From Flavobacterium cellulosilyticum (GTDB lineage: Bacteria > Bacteroidota > Bacteroidia > Flavobacteriales > Flavobacteriaceae), in NCBI RefSeq assembly GCF_004349355.1, contig NZ_SMFK01000002.1:1-64000 (forward strand): a stretch of 64,000 nt of DNA. Reading direction: 5' to 3'. Within the stretch, counting starts at the first letter, position 1. Each line of letters starts with the position of its first letter. The notes below the pieces were generated by a model. The model saw only the letters and a list, made by a program, of their open reading frames with translations. It did no database searches and had not been told where the DNA came from. The position numbers were made by a program, and so were the translations under genes. This document shows positions 33,753-45,933 of the stretch, in pieces.

Positions 33753-34199
33753 ATGGCTAAAGAGATTAGTAAAGTAGTTAAACTACAAGTTAAGGGAGGT
33801 GCTGCGAACCCGTCGCCACCGGTTGGACCTGCTTTAGGTGCTGCTGGTGTTAATATCATGGAGTTCTGTAAGCAATTTAATGCGAGAACCCAAGATAAAC
33901 CAGGTAAAATTTGCCCAGTGCAAATTACAGTGTATAAAGACAAATCTTTCGATTTTGTTGTAAAAACACCACCTGCTGCTGTTCAATTATTGGATGCAGC
34001 AAAGCTTAAATCTGGTTCTGGAGAACCAAATCGTAAGAAAGTAGCTAGCGTTACTTGGGATGTTATCAAAACAATCGCGGAAGACAAGATGGTTGATTTA
34101 AATGCATTCACAATCGAGTCTGCTATGAGCATGATCGCAGGAACGGCTAGATCTATGGGTATAACTGTAACTGGAGATTCTCCTCTAAAACAAGCTTAA
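33753..34199 (+). CDS. rplK: Ribosomal protein uL11
   Basis: This 148-residue protein binds the GTPase-associated region of 23S rRNA. The start [20 protein letters not shown] and the proline-rich [17 protein letters not shown] are diagnostic. It heads the rplK-rplA-rplJ-rplL block. A possible -7 element TAATTTTG lies at 33684-33691. Confidence 0.98.
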   Translation: MAKEISKVVKLQVKGGAANPSPPVGPALGAAGVNIMEFCKQFNARTQDKPGKICPVQITVYKDKSFDFVVKTPPAAVQLLDAAKLKSGSGEPNRKKVASVTWDVIKTIAEDKMVDLNAFTIESAMSMIAGTARSMGITVTGDSPLKQA

Positions 34200-34202
34200 G
34201 AC

Positions 34203-34892
34203 ATGGCAAAATTGACAAAAAAGCAAAAAGAGGCTGCTTCAAAAATTGAAAAGAACAAACTATATTCTTTAAAAGATGCTTCTGCATTAATTAAAGAAAT
34301 AGCTTCTGCAAAATTTGATGAGTCTGTTGATATCGCAGTACGTTTAGGAGTAGATCCTAGAAAAGCGAATCAAATGGTAAGAGGTGTAGTAACATTGCCT
34401 CATGGAACTGGTAAAGATGTTAAAGTATTGGCATTGGTTACTCCAGATAAAGAAGCGGAAGCTTTAGCAGCTGGTGCAGACTATGTTGGTCTTGATGAAT
34501 ACCTTCAAAAAATTAAAGACGGTTGGACAGATGTTGATGTAATTATCACTATGCCTGCTGTAATGGGTAAATTAGGTCCATTAGGTCGTATTTTAGGACC
34601 TAGAGGTTTAATGCCTAATCCTAAAACAGGTACTGTAACTATGGATGTTGCAAAAGCTGTTCAAGAAGTTAAAGCTGGTAAAATCGATTTCAAAGTTGAT
34701 AAAACTGGTATCGTACATGCAGGAATTGGAAAAGTTTCTTTTGGAGCTGAACAAATCTATGATAATGCACACGAAATTATTCAAACATTAATCAAACTTA
34801 AACCAACTGCTGCTAAAGGTACCTACATTAAAGGTATTCACATCACTAGCACAATGAGTCCTGCAATTGCATTGGATCCTAAAGCAGTATAA
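34203..34892 (+). CDS. rplA: Ribosomal protein uL1
   Basis: This 229-residue L1 stalk protein has [20 protein letters not shown], and [20 protein letters not shown], the best known L1 signature. It follows rplK after 3 bases. L1 often represses its own operon in bacteria by binding the leader; I did not identify such a site here. Confidence 0.98.
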   Translation: MAKLTKKQKEAASKIEKNKLYSLKDASALIKEIASAKFDESVDIAVRLGVDPRKANQMVRGVVTLPHGTGKDVKVLALVTPDKEAEALAAGADYVGLDEYLQKIKDGWTDVDVIITMPAVMGKLGPLGRILGPRGLMPNPKTGTVTMDVAKAVQEVKAGKIDFKVDKTGIVHAGIGKVSFGAEQIYDNAHEIIQTLIKLKPTAAKGTYIKGIHITSTMSPAIALDPKAV

Positions 34893-34913
34893 TTGTAGTT
34901 AAAAATTTTTAGT

Positions 34914-35408
34914 ATGACTAGAGAAGAAAAATCAATCGCGATTGAAGATTTAACTGCACAGTTAGCTGGTACAAATATCATTTATATATCTGATATTTCT
35001 GGATTAAATGCAGAAACAACTTCAAACTTGAGAAGAGCTTGCTTTAAAGCAGGTATAAAATTAGAGGTAGTTAAAAATACTTTGCTTGCAAAAGCAATGG
35101 AAGCTTCGGCTAATGATTATGGTGAATTACCTTCAGTATTGACAGGTAATAGTGCTATATTAATTGCTGATGTTGCTAACGCACCTGGAAAAATAATTAA
35201 AGATTTCCGCAAAAAGAATGCTAAGCCAATTTTGAAAGGGGCTTACATCAATGCAGAAGTTTATATTGGAGATGATCAATTAGATGCCTTGGCAACTATT
35301 AAATCTAAAGAAGAACTTATTGGTGAACTTATTGGATTACTTCAATCGCCAGCACAAAGAGTTATTTCTGCTCTTCAAAACCAATTCAAAGAAGAAGAGG
35401 TGGCTTAA
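34914..35408 (+). CDS. rplJ: Ribosomal protein uL10
   Basis: This 164-residue base of the L7/L12 stalk has the N-terminal RNA-binding domain (TREEKSIAIEDLTAQL, NLRRACFKAGIKLEVVKNTL) and a C-terminal helix that carries L7/L12 dimers. It is in the conserved order before rplL. Confidence 0.97.
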   Translation: MTREEKSIAIEDLTAQLAGTNIIYISDISGLNAETTSNLRRACFKAGIKLEVVKNTLLAKAMEASANDYGELPSVLTGNSAILIADVANAPGKIIKDFRKKNAKPILKGAYINAEVYIGDDQLDALATIKSKEELIGELIGLLQSPAQRVISALQNQFKEEEVA

Positions 35409-35497
35409 TTCCATACTTAACAGTATGAATTAAGCGTATGATTACGCGCACAATAAATAAATTATATTTAACAAATCATTTTAAAACGATAGAAAAA

Positions 35498-35866
35498 ATG
35501 GCAGATTTGAAACAATTCGCAGAACAATTAGTTAACCTAACAGTAAAAGAAGTTAACGAATTAGCAACAATATTAAAAGATGAGTACGGAATCGAACCAG
35601 CTGCTGCAGCTGTAGTAGTATCAGGTGGTGGAGAAGCTGCTGCTGAAGAAGTACAAACTGAATTTACAGTAGTATTAAAAGAAGCTGGTGCTTCTAAATT
35701 AGCTGTTGTGAAAATGGTTAAAGAACTTACAGGTTTAGGTTTGAAAGAAGCTAAAGATGTAGTTGATTCTGCTCCATCAAATGTTAAAGAAGGCGTTTCT
35801 AAAGATGAGGCTGAAGGTCTTAAAAAATCATTAGAAGAAGCTGGAGCTGTTGTTGAAATTAAATAG
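35498..35866 (+). CDS. rplL: Ribosomal protein bL12
   Basis: This 122-residue acidic stalk protein has an N-terminal dimerisation domain ([19 protein letters not shown]), an Ala-rich hinge and the factor-binding C-terminal domain ([20 protein letters not shown]). The ATG at 35498 is the family start; an upstream in-frame extension (35438) is not credible. A strong terminator-like hairpin follows. Confidence 0.98.
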   Translation: MADLKQFAEQLVNLTVKEVNELATILKDEYGIEPAAAAVVVSGGGEAAAEEVQTEFTVVLKEAGASKLAVVKMVKELTGLGLKEAKDVVDSAPSNVKEGVSKDEAEGLKKSLEEAGAVVEIK

Positions 35867-35887
35867 TTCACCTCTTTTAGAGAATTA

Positions 35888-35929
35888 GGTTTAGGTCTTG
35901 GATACAATCCAAAGACCTAAACCATTTTT
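35888..35929 (+). terminator. Strong hairpin between rplL and rpoB
   Basis: GGTTTAGGTCTT and AAGACCTAAACC pair perfectly (12 bp), followed by ATTTTT. It probably acts as a partial terminator that sets the ratio of ribosomal protein to RNA polymerase mRNA. Confidence 0.85.
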
Positions 35930-36139
35930 CGTATAATAAATTTCTATTTTGTTTCATTGCAAAATAGAATTTTGAAATAGAATACATTTTTACCCATTAC
36001 GAGGAAAAAAAATTAACAGATAATAAAAAAGTAGTTATCTTAAATTGATTTTTAAAGATGTAATGGTTGTAAAAGTAAAGTATAGAAATAGTATTTATAC
36101 ACAAAAAAATTACTTTTTTAATCAAAATTTTGTCCATAG

Positions 36140-39100
36140 ATGATAACTAATCAGACTGAAAGATTAAATTTTGCCTCTACAAAAAACATTCCTGTATATC
36201 CAGATTTTCTAGATGTTCAGGTTAAATCGTTTAAAGATTTTTTCCAATTGGAAACAAAATCTGATGAAAGAGGCGACGAAGGTTTATACAATACCTTCAT
36301 GGAAAACTTTCCAATTACAGATACAAGAAACAATTTTGTATTGGAATTCCTTGACTACTTTGTAGATCCACCACGTTATACAATTCAAGAATGTATTGAG
36401 AGAGGTCTTACATATAGTGTGCCTTTAAAAGCAAGATTGAAATTATATTGTACAGATCCAGAACACGAAGATTTTGAAACTATTGTACAAGATGTATATC
36501 TTGGAACAATTCCTTACATGACTCCAAGTGGTACTTTTGTAATCAATGGTGCTGAGCGTGTTGTTGTTTCTCAATTACACCGTTCTCCAGGGGTTTTCTT
36601 CGGACAATCTTTCCATGCAAATGGAACAAAATTATATTCTGCCAGAGTAATTCCTTTTAAAGGTTCTTGGATAGAATTTTCAACCGATATCAATAGCGTA
36701 ATGTACGCGTATATCGACAGAAAGAAAAAATTACCTGTAACTACTTTATTCCGTGCCATTGGATTCGAAAGAGACAAGGATATCCTTGAAATTTTCGACC
36801 TTGCTGAAGAAATTAAAGTATCTAAAACAGGACTTAAAAAATATATTGGTAGAAGATTAGCGGCTCGTGTTTTGAACACTTGGCATGAAGATTTCGTGGA
36901 TGAAGATACCGGCGAAGTTGTTTCTATCGAACGTAACGAAATAATTCTTGATAGAGATACAATTATCGACAAAGATAATGTTGAAGAAATCATTGATTCT
37001 AACGTTAAATCTATTTTGTTGCACAAGGAAGATAATAATGGAGTAGATTATTCTATTATTCACAACACGCTACAAAAAGATCCAACAAACTCTGAAAAAG
37101 AAGCTGTTGAGCATATCTACAGACAATTGCGTAATGCAGAACCGCCTGATGAAGAAACTGCTCGTGGTATTATTGATAAATTATTCTTTTCTGAACAACG
37201 TTACAATTTAGGTGAAGTTGGTCGTTATAGAATAAACAAAAAACTGGGTCTTGATACGCCAATGGAAAAGCAAGTGCTTACCAAAGAAGACATCATTACC
37301 ATAGTGAAATATTTGATTGAATTGATTAATGCGAAAGCAGATATTGATGATATCGATCACTTGTCAAACCGTCGTGTTAGAACAGTTGGAGAGCAATTGT
37401 CACAACAATTTGGTGTAGGTTTAGCTCGTATGGCAAGAACCATTCGTGAGAGAATGAACGTTAGAGATAACGAGGTGTTTACACCTATTGATTTGATTAA
37501 TGCTAAAACATTATCATCAGTAATCAACTCTTTCTTTGGTACCAACCAGTTGTCTCAATTTATGGATCAAACAAATCCACTAGCTGAGATTACGCACAAA
37601 AGAAGATTATCGGCACTAGGACCAGGTGGACTTTCTCGTGAAAGAGCAGGTTTTGAAGTACGTGACGTTCACTATACGCACTACGGACGTTTATGTCCAA
37701 TTGAAACTCCTGAGGGACCAAACATTGGTTTGATATCTTCGCTTGGTGTTTATGCTAAAGTAAACGGAATGGGTTTCATTGAAACACCGTATCGTAAAGT
37801 AACAAATGGAGTTGTAGATTTAGTTTCTACACCTGTTTACTTGAGCGCTGAAGAAGAAGAAGGTATGTTGATTTCTCAAGCAAACATTGAAATGGATGCT
37901 ACTGGTAAAATCCTTGCCGAAAACGTAATTGCGCGTCAAGAGGGAGATTTTCCTGTAATTGATCCAATTAAAGTGGATTATGCTGACGTTGCCCCAAACC
38001 AAATTGCTTCGATTTCTGCTTCATTAATTCCTTTCTTGGAACATGATGATGCGAATAGAGCCTTGATGGGATCGAACATGATGCGTCAAGCCGTACCATT
38101 ATTACGCCCTGAAGCTCCAATTGTTGGAACAGGTTTAGAGCGTCAAGTAGCTTCAGATTCTAGAGTATTGATAAATGCTGAAGGTCCTGGAGTTGTAGAA
38201 TATGTTGATGCTAATATTATCACTATCAAATACGATCGTTCTGAGGAAGAAAGAATGGTAAGTTTTGAAGAAGATGAGAAAACATACAATCTAATTAAAT
38301 TTAGAAAAACCAATCAAAGTACAAGTATCAACTTGAAACCAATCGTAAGAAGAGGTGATAGAGTAGTTCTTGGACAAGTATTATCTGAAGGTTATGCTAC
38401 TCAAAATGGAGAGCTAGCTTTGGGTCGTAACTTAAAAGTGGCATTTATGCCATGGAAAGGGTACAACTTTGAGGATGCGATTGTAATTTCTGAAAAAGTA
38501 GTTCGCGACGATATATTTACATCTATTCACGTTGATGATTATTCATTAGAAGTGAGAGATACTAAATTAGGTAACGAAGAATTAACGAATGATATTCCAA
38601 ACGTTTCTGAAGAAGCTACTAAAGATTTAGATGAAAACGGAATGATTAGAATTGGAGCCGAGGTTAAGCCTGGTGACATTCTAATCGGAAAAATAACTCC
38701 AAAAGGAGAATCAGATCCTACTCCTGAAGAGAAATTGCTTCGAGCCATCTTTGGGGATAAAGCAGGTGATGTAAAAGATGCTTCATTAAAAGCTTCTCCT
38801 TCTTTACATGGTGTGGTTCTAGACAAAAAATTGTTCGCAAGAGCAGTAAAAGATAAACGCAAACGTACCCAAGATAAAGATGCTTTAGGCGCTTTGGAAA
38901 TGGAATTTGAAGTTAAATTTGTTGAATTAAAAGACAAATTAATCGAGAAATTGTTTTTAATCGTTAACGGAAAAACATCTCAAGGTGTAATGAATGATTT
39001 GGGTGAAGAAGTTTTACCAAAAGGTAAAAAATATACTCAAAAAATGCTTTATGCTGTTGAAGATTTTGCTCACTTAAGCAAAGGACAATGGGTAGCTGAC

Positions 39101-39952
39101 GATGCAACTAATACTATGGTGAATGATTTAATTCATAACTATAAAATTAAGTTGAACGATTTACAAGGTGCATTACGAAGAGAGAAATTTACTATTACTG
39201 TAGGTGATGAATTACCTTCAGGAATATTGAAATTAGCTAAAGTATATGTTGCTAAAAAACGTAAACTGAAAGTTGGGGATAAAATGGCGGGACGTCACGG
39301 TAACAAAGGTATTGTAGCTCGTATTGTTCGTCATGAAGATATGCCTTTCTTAGAAGATGGAACGCCAGTTGATATTGTGTTGAATCCACTTGGAGTACCT
39401 TCACGTATGAACATTGGTCAGATTTATGAAACGGTTTTAGGTTGGGCTGGTCAAAATTTAGGTAGAAAATATGCTACTCCAATTTTTGATGGTGCTACTT
39501 TAGATCAAATCAACGAATTGACTGACGAAGCTGGAATTCCACGTTTTGGACACACTTATCTTTATGATGGAGGAACTGGAGAACGTTTTCACCAAGCAGC
39601 AACAGTAGGTGTTATCTATATGTTGAAATTAGGTCACATGGTTGATGATAAAATGCACGCACGTTCAATTGGACCATACTCATTAATTACACAACAACCA
39701 TTGGGAGGTAAAGCTCAATTTGGAGGTCAACGTTTTGGAGAAATGGAAGTTTGGGCACTTGAAGCTTATGGAGCATCAAGTACGCTTAGAGAGATATTGA
39801 CTGTGAAATCTGATGATGTTATTGGTAGAGCTAAAACTTACGAAGCAATCGTTAAGGGAGAGTCTATGCCAGAACCAGGATTACCGGAATCATTCAATGT
39901 ATTAATGCATGAATTGAAAGGTCTTGGTTTAGACATTAGATTAGAAGAATAG
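36140..39952 (+). CDS. rpoB: RNA polymerase beta subunit
   Basis: This 1270-residue protein is the beta subunit. The rifampicin region is intact ([20 protein letters not shown], then [16 protein letters not shown]). Other conserved segments are [28 protein letters not shown] and the C-terminal [18 protein letters not shown]. The region preceding it (35930-36139) has no clear promoter. It is separated from rpoC by 294 bases, which is long for this gene pair. Confidence 0.99.
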   Translation: MITNQTERLNFASTKNIPVYPDFLDVQVKSFKDFFQLETKSDERGDEGLYNTFMENFPITDTRNNFVLEFLDYFVDPPRYTIQECIERGLTYSVPLKARLKLYCTDPEHEDFETIVQDVYLGTIPYMTPSGTFVINGAERVVVSQLHRSPGVFFGQSFHANGTKLYSARVIPFKGSWIEFSTDINSVMYAYIDRKKKLPVTTLFRAIGFERDKDILEIFDLAEEIKVSKTGLKKYIGRRLAARVLNTWHEDFVDEDTGEVVSIERNEIILDRDTIIDKDNVEEIIDSNVKSILLHKEDNNGVDYSIIHNTLQKDPTNSEKEAVEHIYRQLRNAEPPDEETARGIIDKLFFSEQRYNLGEVGRYRINKKLGLDTPMEKQVLTKEDIITIVKYLIELINAKADIDDIDHLSNRRVRTVGEQLSQQFGVGLARMARTIRERMNVRDNEVFTPIDLINAKTLSSVINSFFGTNQLSQFMDQTNPLAEITHKRRLSALGPGGLSRERAGFEVRDVHYTHYGRLCPIETPEGPNIGLISSLGVYAKVNGMGFIETPYRKVTNGVVDLVSTPVYLSAEEEEGMLISQANIEMDATGKILAENVIARQEGDFPVIDPIKVDYADVAPNQIASISASLIPFLEHDDANRALMGSNMMRQAVPLLRPEAPIVGTGLERQVASDSRVLINAEGPGVVEYVDANIITIKYDRSEEERMVSFEEDEKTYNLIKFRKTNQSTSINLKPIVRRGDRVVLGQVLSEGYATQNGELALGRNLKVAFMPWKGYNFEDAIVISEKVVRDDIFTSIHVDDYSLEVRDTKLGNEELTNDIPNVSEEATKDLDENGMIRIGAEVKPGDILIGKITPKGESDPTPEEKLLRAIFGDKAGDVKDASLKASPSLHGVVLDKKLFARAVKDKRKRTQDKDALGALEMEFEVKFVELKDKLIEKLFLIVNGKTSQGVMNDLGEEVLPKGKKYTQKMLYAVEDFAHLSKGQWVADDATNTMVNDLIHNYKIKLNDLQGALRREKFTITVGDELPSGILKLAKVYVAKKRKLKVGDKMAGRHGNKGIVARIVRHEDMPFLEDGTPVDIVLNPLGVPSRMNIGQIYETVLGWAGQNLGRKYATPIFDGATLDQINELTDEAGIPRFGHTYLYDGGTGERFHQAATVGVIYMLKLGHMVDDKMHARSIGPYSLITQQPLGGKAQFGGQRFGEMEVWALEAYGASSTLREILTVKSDDVIGRAKTYEAIVKGESMPEPGLPESFNVLMHELKGLGLDIRLEE

Positions 39953-40016
39953 TATTCAGTTATCAGTGTTCAGTAGTCAGTTTAAAGCTGAACACTGAGC
40001 ACTGATCACTTTTTTA
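39953..40016 (+). repeat. TCAGTnn 7-bp array, inverted, after rpoB
   Basis: TCAGTTA, TCAGTGT, TCAGTAG, TCAGTTT (left arm) face GCTGAAC, ACTGAGC, ACTGATC, ACT (right arm). CAGTGTTCAG and CTGAACACTG are perfectly complementary, and a T6 run follows, so it may also act as a terminator. Confidence 0.85.
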
Positions 40017-40124
40017 TAGGTTTTTAGGATTTATACCCGTAAGCCGTTCCGATTTTTTATATATCCTATATAATTAGCACTTCAAAAATTTGTTTGAAGT
40101 TTAGAGAAGTAATCCGAGGTAGTT

Positions 40125-40200
40125 TTAAGTCAAAAGTTTGAAAGTCCAAAGTCCAAAGTCGTCCTAGACTTTAAAACTTTATGACATTTGACTCTAGACT
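40125..40200 (+). repeat. AAAGTCC 7-bp array, inverted, before rpoC
   Basis: AAAGTCC, AAAGTCC, AAAGTCG in phase, preceded by looser units, are followed by an inverted arm (TAGACTTTAAAACTTTATGAC then ATTTGACTCTAGACT). The right arm resembles that of the nusG-rplK array. Confidence 0.8.
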
Positions 40201-40246
40201 AAAAAAGAATCAATTTTTTAATTGCAATAAATCAATAGTAAAAACT

Positions 40247-43200
40247 ATGATGAATAATAGAAATAATAATAAAGATAAGAATCCTGTAAAAAGATTCAAT
40301 AAAATTTCGATAGGTCTAGCTTCTCCTGAATCAATCTTGAAAGAATCAAGAGGTGAAGTGTTGAAGCCTGAAACTATCAATTATAGAACTCACAAACCAG
40401 AACGTGATGGTCTTTTCTGCGAACGTATCTTCGGACCAGTAAAAGATTTCGAATGTGCTTGTGGTAAATACAAAAGAATCCGTTACAAAGGAATCATTTG
40501 CGACCGTTGTGGTGTTGAAGTTACAGAGAAAAAAGTACGTAGAGATAGAGTAGGACACATCAATCTTGTTGTGCCTATTGCTCATATTTGGTATTTCCGT
40601 TCTCTTCCAAACAAAATTGGATATATATTAGGTCTTCCTTCTAAGAAATTAGACATGATTATCTATTATGAAAGATATGTTGTAATCCAAGCAGGTATTG
40701 CTAAAACTCCAGAAGGAGAATCTGTAAAAAGATTAGACTTTTTGACAGAAGAAGAGTATTTGAATATTTTAGATACACTTCCGGCTGACAACCAATATTT
40801 AGATGACTTTGATCCAAATAAATTTGTTGCCAAAATGGGAGCAGAATGTATTATGGACTTATTGGCTCGTATTGACTTAGATCAATTATCATATGATTTA
40901 CGTCACTCAGCAAATAATGAAACGTCTAAACAACGTAAAACAGAAGCATTAAAAAGATTAATCGTAGTTGAATCTTTCCGTGAGTCTAACTTGAACCGTG
41001 AGAATCGTCCAGAATGGATGATTATGAAAGTAGTTCCTGTTATTCCACCAGAATTACGTCCACTCGTACCACTTGATGGAGGTCGTTTTGCAACTTCAGA
41101 TTTAAATGATTTATACCGTCGTGTAATTATACGTAACAACCGTTTGAAAAGATTAATGGAGATCAAAGCTCCAGAGGTTATCTTGAGAAACGAAAAACGT
41201 ATGTTGCAAGAATCAGTAGATTCACTTTTTGATAATACAAGAAAAGCATCAGCTGTTAAAACAGAATCTAACAGACCATTGAAATCACTTTCGGATTCCC
41301 TTAAAGGAAAACAAGGTCGTTTCCGTCAAAACTTATTGGGTAAGCGTGTGGATTATTCTGCTCGTTCAGTAATTGTTGTTGGACCTGAATTAAAATTATT
41401 CGAATGTGGTATCCCGAAAGATATGGCATCAGAGCTTTACAAACCTTTCGTAATCCGTAAATTGATTGAAAGAGGAATTGTAAAAACGGTTAAATCAGCC
41501 AAAAAAATAATAGACAAAAAAGAGCCAGTAGTTTGGGATATCCTTGAAAATGTAATTAAAGGTCATCCAATCTTGCTGAATCGTGCTCCTACTTTGCACA
41601 GATTAGGTATTCAAGCATTCCAACCAAAATTAATTGAAGGAAAAGCAATCCAATTGCACCCTTTAGTTTGTACTGCATTTAATGCGGATTTTGATGGGGA
41701 TCAAATGGCAGTTCACTTGCCGTTAGGACCAGAAGCTATTTTGGAAGCACAATTATTAATGTTGGCTTCTCACAATATCTTGAATCCTGCGAATGGTGCG
41801 CCAATTACAGTACCTTCTCAAGACATGGTTTTAGGTCTTTATTATATGACCAAAGAGCGTTTGTCTACTCCAGATCATAAGATATTAGGTGAAGGCCTAA
41901 CATTTTATTCTGCAGAAGAAGCAAATATCGCATTGAACGAAGGTCGTTTAGAATTGAATGCTCGTGTTAAAATACGTGCAAAAGATTATAACGAAGCTGG
42001 AGATTTAGTGTATAAAATTATCCAAACTACAGCTGGTCGTGTATTGTTTAACGAAGTGGTTCCAGAAGCTGCAGGTTATATCAATGATGTATTGACTAAG
42101 AAAAACTTGAGAGACATTATCGGACACGTTTTAAGCGTAACGAATGTTCCTACAACAGCTGCCTTCTTGGATAATATGAAAGATATGGGATACAAATTTG
42201 CCTTCAAAGGTGGATTGTCATTCTCATTGGGAGATATTAGAATCCCAGATGAAAAACCAAAATTAATTGCAGATGCTAGAGAGCAAGTAGAAGCTATTTC
42301 TGCAAATTATAATATGGGTCTTATCACTAATAACGAACGTTACAACCAAGTTATTGATGTATGGACTTCAACAAATGCACAGCTTACAGAAACTGCGATG
42401 AAAAACATTAGAGAAGACCAACAAGGTTTCAACTCAGTGTATATGATGCTTGATTCTGGTGCAAGGGGTTCCAAAGAACAAATTCGTCAGTTAACTGGTA
42501 TGCGTGGTTTGATGGCTAAGCCTAAAAAATCTACTGCTGGTGGTGGAGAAATTATTGAAAACCCGATTTTGTCTAACTTTAAGGAGGGTCTTTCGATTCT
42601 TGAGTACTTTATCTCTACTCACGGTGCTCGTAAAGGTCTTGCGGATACGGCTTTGAAAACGGCCGATGCGGGTTATTTGACAAGAAGATTGCATGACGTT
42701 TCTCAAGATGTTATTGTTAATACTGTAGATTGTGGTACTTTAAGAGGTGTTGAAGTTGCAGCATTGAAAAAGAACGAAGAAATCGTGGAAACTTTAGGGG
42801 AAAGAATTTTAGGACGTGTTGCATTGCAAGATGTTATTAATCCTTTGACTAATGAACTTATAATAGAAGCGGGTGAGCAAATTACTGAACCATACATGAA
42901 ATTAATCGAGGCTTCTCCAATCGAAAGGTTAGAGGTTCGTTCTCCACTAACTTGTGAGGCTACAAAAGGTATTTGTGCAAAATGTTATGGTCGTAACTTG
43001 GCCACAGGAAAAATGACCCAAAAAGGAGAAGCTGTTGGTGTAATTGCCGCACAATCTATTGGAGAACCTGGAACACAGTTGACATTACGTACATTCCACG
43101 TTGGTGGGGTTGCGGGTGGTATCTCTGAAGAATCTAGTATTTTAACTCGTTTTGCGGGTAAACTAGAAATCGAAGATTTAAAAACGGTTAAAGGAGAAGA

Positions 43201-44557
43201 TAGTGAAGGAAATGCGGTTGATATTGTTGTTTCTCGTTCAACTGAATTGAAACTAGTCGATGCCAAAACAGGTATTGTATTGAATACACATAATATTCCT
43301 TACGGTTCAAGTATTTTTGTTAAAGATGGTGAGATTGTTGAAAAAGGAACTACTATTTGTAAATGGGATCCTTATAATGGAGTTATTGTTTCGGAATTTA
43401 CAGGTAAAATTGCTTACGAAGAATTAGAACAAGGTCAATCATACATGGTTGAAATTGATGAGCAAACTGGTTTCCAAGAAAAAGTAATTTCTGAATCTAG
43501 AGCTAAAAAATTAATCCCAACTTTATTGGTTTACGGTAAAGATGGTGAATTGATTCGTTCGTATAACTTACCAGTTGGAGCCCACTTGATGGTTGATAAC
43601 GGGGAGAAAATTAAAGCAGGTAAGGTATTGGTTAAAATTCCACGTCGTTCTTCTAAATCAGGAGATATTACAGGAGGTTTACCAAGAATTACCGAGTTGC
43701 TTGAAGCTCGTAACCCTTCAAACCCAGCTGTAGTTTCTGAAATCGATGGTGTTGTTTCTTTTGGAAAAATCAAAAGAGGAAACCGTGAGATAATAATCGA
43801 ATCTAAATTTGGTGAGATTAAGAAATACTTAGTGAAATTATCAAGTCAAATTCTTGTACAAGAAAATGACTTTGTAAGAGCGGGTGTGCCATTGTCTGAT
43901 GGTGCAATCACTCCGGAAGATATTTTGAGAATTCAAGGTCCAGCTGCTGTTCAACAGTACTTGGTAAATGAAATTCAAGAAGTATACCGTTTACAAGGGG
44001 TAAAAATAAACGACAAACACTTTGAAGTTGTAATACGTCAAATGATGCGTAAGGTAAGAGTTCAAGATCCTGGAGATACATTATTCTTAGAAGATCAATT
44101 GATTCACACTAAAGATTTTATCGTTCAAAATGATAAGCTTTATGGTATGAAAGTGGTTGAAGATGCTGGAGATTCTGCTAATTTAAAACCAGGTCAAATC
44201 ATTTCTCCTCGTGATTTACGTGATGAAAATTCATTATTGAAACGTACTGATAAAAACTTAGTTGTGGCTCGTGATGTTATCACTGCAACTGCAACTCCTG
44301 TTTTACAAGGTATTACAAGAGCGTCTCTTCAAACGAAATCATTCATCTCGGCTGCATCGTTCCAGGAAACCACTAAAGTATTGAATGAAGCTGCTGTAGC
44401 AGGTAAAATCGATTACTTAGAGGGATTGAAAGAAAATGTAATCGTTGGTCATAGAATTCCAGCCGGAACTGGAATGAGAGAATATGACAATACTATTGTA
44501 GGTTCAAATGAAGATTACAATGAAATGATGGCAAATAAAGAAGAGTACATATACTAA
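40247..44557 (+). CDS. rpoC: RNA polymerase beta' subunit
   Basis: This 1436-residue subunit carries the catalytic magnesium-binding [15 protein letters not shown]. Other recognisable parts are the zinc site [20 protein letters not shown] near residue 70 and the second site [16 protein letters not shown], and the switch/trigger segment [19 protein letters not shown] 40247 is chosen: an upstream frame to 40181 would translate the repeat array. The gene ends with a 92-base gap to a DUF3467 gene. Confidence 0.99.
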   Translation: MMNNRNNNKDKNPVKRFNKISIGLASPESILKESRGEVLKPETINYRTHKPERDGLFCERIFGPVKDFECACGKYKRIRYKGIICDRCGVEVTEKKVRRDRVGHINLVVPIAHIWYFRSLPNKIGYILGLPSKKLDMIIYYERYVVIQAGIAKTPEGESVKRLDFLTEEEYLNILDTLPADNQYLDDFDPNKFVAKMGAECIMDLLARIDLDQLSYDLRHSANNETSKQRKTEALKRLIVVESFRESNLNRENRPEWMIMKVVPVIPPELRPLVPLDGGRFATSDLNDLYRRVIIRNNRLKRLMEIKAPEVILRNEKRMLQESVDSLFDNTRKASAVKTESNRPLKSLSDSLKGKQGRFRQNLLGKRVDYSARSVIVVGPELKLFECGIPKDMASELYKPFVIRKLIERGIVKTVKSAKKIIDKKEPVVWDILENVIKGHPILLNRAPTLHRLGIQAFQPKLIEGKAIQLHPLVCTAFNADFDGDQMAVHLPLGPEAILEAQLLMLASHNILNPANGAPITVPSQDMVLGLYYMTKERLSTPDHKILGEGLTFYSAEEANIALNEGRLELNARVKIRAKDYNEAGDLVYKIIQTTAGRVLFNEVVPEAAGYINDVLTKKNLRDIIGHVLSVTNVPTTAAFLDNMKDMGYKFAFKGGLSFSLGDIRIPDEKPKLIADAREQVEAISANYNMGLITNNERYNQVIDVWTSTNAQLTETAMKNIREDQQGFNSVYMMLDSGARGSKEQIRQLTGMRGLMAKPKKSTAGGGEIIENPILSNFKEGLSILEYFISTHGARKGLADTALKTADAGYLTRRLHDVSQDVIVNTVDCGTLRGVEVAALKKNEEIVETLGERILGRVALQDVINPLTNELIIEAGEQITEPYMKLIEASPIERLEVRSPLTCEATKGICAKCYGRNLATGKMTQKGEAVGVIAAQSIGEPGTQLTLRTFHVGGVAGGISEESSILTRFAGKLEIEDLKTVKGEDSEGNAVDIVVSRSTELKLVDAKTGIVLNTHNIPYGSSIFVKDGEIVEKGTTICKWDPYNGVIVSEFTGKIAYEELEQGQSYMVEIDEQTGFQEKVISESRAKKLIPTLLVYGKDGELIRSYNLPVGAHLMVDNGEKIKAGKVLVKIPRRSSKSGDITGGLPRITELLEARNPSNPAVVSEIDGVVSFGKIKRGNREIIIESKFGEIKKYLVKLSSQILVQENDFVRAGVPLSDGAITPEDILRIQGPAAVQQYLVNEIQEVYRLQGVKINDKHFEVVIRQMMRKVRVQDPGDTLFLEDQLIHTKDFIVQNDKLYGMKVVEDAGDSANLKPGQIISPRDLRDENSLLKRTDKNLVVARDVITATATPVLQGITRASLQTKSFISAASFQETTKVLNEAAVAGKIDYLEGLKENVIVGHRIPAGTGMREYDNTIVGSNEDYNEMMANKEEYIY

Positions 44558-44571
44558 TTTAAGTTTTTAGT

Positions 44572-44640
44572 GAATAGTAATTAGAGATTGGTCGTTTTAT
44601 AGGCTAATCTCTATTTACTAAAGGTATTCATTTTTTAAAA
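44572..44640 (+). repeat. Inverted repeat between rpoC and the DUF3467 gene
   Basis: AGTGAATAGTAATTAGAGATT is nearly the reverse complement of AATCTCTATTTACTAAAGGTATTC about 20 bases later. The arms show no clean 7-bp phase, but the layout is that of the other arrays. Confidence 0.6.
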
Positions 44641-44649
44641 TTTATAAAT

Positions 44650-44955
44650 ATGAAAGAGCAACAACAAGGACAATTGGATATTGAATTGGATGAAAAAACG
44701 GCCGAAGGAATTTATTCTAATTTAGCCATAATTAATCATTCCTCATCAGAGTTTGTTTTGGATTTTGTAAGTATCATGCCAGGTATTCCAAAAGCTAAAG
44801 TGAAATCAAGAATAGTCTTGACGCCACAACACGCAAAAAGATTGTTGAAAGCCATTGGAGAAAACATTCACCGTTTCGAAGTCGCCCATGGCGAAATTAG
44901 AGACACTGAACAGCCTCCAATACCATTGAATTTTGGTCCTCCGGGACAAGCATAA
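44650..44955 (+). CDS. DUF3467 family protein
   Basis: This 101-residue protein is recognised as DUF3467 by SNLAIINHSSSEFVLDFV, then MPGIPKAKVKSRIVLTPQHA, and a proline-rich end (PPIPLNFGPPGQA). The family is common near rpoC in Bacteroidetes and has no known function. A terminator at 44962-44986 closes the unit, so it may be transcribed with rpoC. Confidence 0.85.
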   Translation: MKEQQQGQLDIELDEKTAEGIYSNLAIINHSSSEFVLDFVSIMPGIPKAKVKSRIVLTPQHAKRLLKAIGENIHRFEVAHGEIRDTEQPPIPLNFGPPGQA

Positions 44956-44961
44956 TAACAG

Positions 44962-44986
44962 AAAAGGCTCCAGTGGGAGCCTTTTT
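44962..44986 (+). terminator. Terminator of the rpoC-DUF3467 unit
   Basis: AAAAGGCTCC and GGGAGCCTTTT pair around AGT, followed by a T run. Confidence 0.9.
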
Positions 44987-45121
44987 CTATTATAAACATA
45001 ATTGGTTTGTAATTAAATAAAGGTAATGTTTTAAGTGATGCATGCTTCGTTTTTGTGCTTTAAACGAGTTTTGGGGTGATTTAACGAATATATTTTTTAG
45101 TAGTTTAAGTTTGATTTAGGT

Positions 45122-45149
45122 TTGACATCAGATAAGAGAAATACTTTTG
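45122..45149 (+). promoter_or_regulatory. Promoter of the small secreted protein gene
   Basis: TTG (45122-45124), 17 bases and TACTTTTG (45142-45149) fit the consensus; the ATG follows 22 bases later. Confidence 0.75.
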
Positions 45150-45171
45150 TCACTTTATAAAAACAAGGAAA

Positions 45172-45555
45172 ATGAATCAATTAACTAAAAGAAACAGAAA
45201 CACTAAAATCAACACCTTTTTTATGATGATAGTTTTTATGTTACTTTTAAATAGTTCAATTTTTGCTCAAGTTGCTTCAGAAAACAATTCTGGTTCAGTA
45301 GCTACAATTGAAAAAAGTGAGATAGTAAACTCTAATATTGAAATGAATGCTATGAAACAACAACCTACTTCAGGTGATTCTAATATGAATTTTATTTTAT
45401 GGTTTATGGGTTCAAAACAAAGTCCAAATTCATCTGTTATGCCAAGAGGAACTTCTGCAAAACAACAATTTATAACATCGGGTACAGAACCTAATCGTTT
45501 GTTAATTAAAGCATTTTTGAAAAAAGCAGTAAATTTCGAAAGTTCAATAGTCTAA
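45172..45555 (+). CDS. Small secreted or membrane-anchored protein of unknown function
   Basis: I do not recognise this 127-residue protein. A basic N-terminus (KRNRNTKINTF) precedes a hydrophobic segment (FMMIVFMLLLNSSIFAQ) that looks like a cleavable signal peptide ending in Ala-Gln, about residue 35. The mature part is Ser/Asn/Gln-rich with a short hydrophobic stretch (NMNFILWFMGS) and a basic C-terminal end. It has its own consensus promoter and terminator, so it is probably a real, monocistronic gene. No Cys residues are present. Confidence 0.65.
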   Translation: MNQLTKRNRNTKINTFFMMIVFMLLLNSSIFAQVASENNSGSVATIEKSEIVNSNIEMNAMKQQPTSGDSNMNFILWFMGSKQSPNSSVMPRGTSAKQQFITSGTEPNRLLIKAFLKKAVNFESSIV

Positions 45556-45576
45556 GTCTATTACTTTAAAATATAT

Positions 45577-45610
45577 AAAAACGTCAATTCAATGAACTGG
45601 CGTTTTTTTT
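45577..45610 (+). terminator. Terminator of the small secreted protein gene
   Basis: AAAACGTCAATTC pairs imperfectly with GAACTGGCGTTTT, followed by T8. Confidence 0.8.
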
Positions 45611-45933
45611 ATGTTTAAATTTCGCATAATACAAAATTAATGTTTCATTGATTTTTTATCTAAAAACTAATATCGTGAGTGTGAGTAAAAGTATTTCTCC
45701 TACTTAGTAGAATAAAAAGTAAATTTAATAATAAGGATTAGAATTATAATCTGCTGTTTTTAGATAATAGTATCTAATTATGTCTATCAAAAATAATTGA
45801 AAAATGTAATTTAATTTCTAAAATAGCCTAATTATGATTGTAGTATTTCATGCTTTTTTAAAGTTTAAAATCTGTAGTAATCAATTTAATCTGTGGCTTA
45901 ATGCAGATCCTAATAATTCTAAAGCGAAACTTT
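45611..45933. other. Gene-free spacer between convergent units
   Basis: No gene is evident. Near 45855-45905 a tract with TTAAAATCTGTAGTAATCAA and AATCTGTGGCTTAATGC resembles the degenerate repeat upstream of moaE. Confidence 0.5.

Noticed and set aside
40181..40246. N-terminal extension of rpoC
   Set aside because: These codons translate the AAAGTCC array; the protein family starts near the ATG at 40247.
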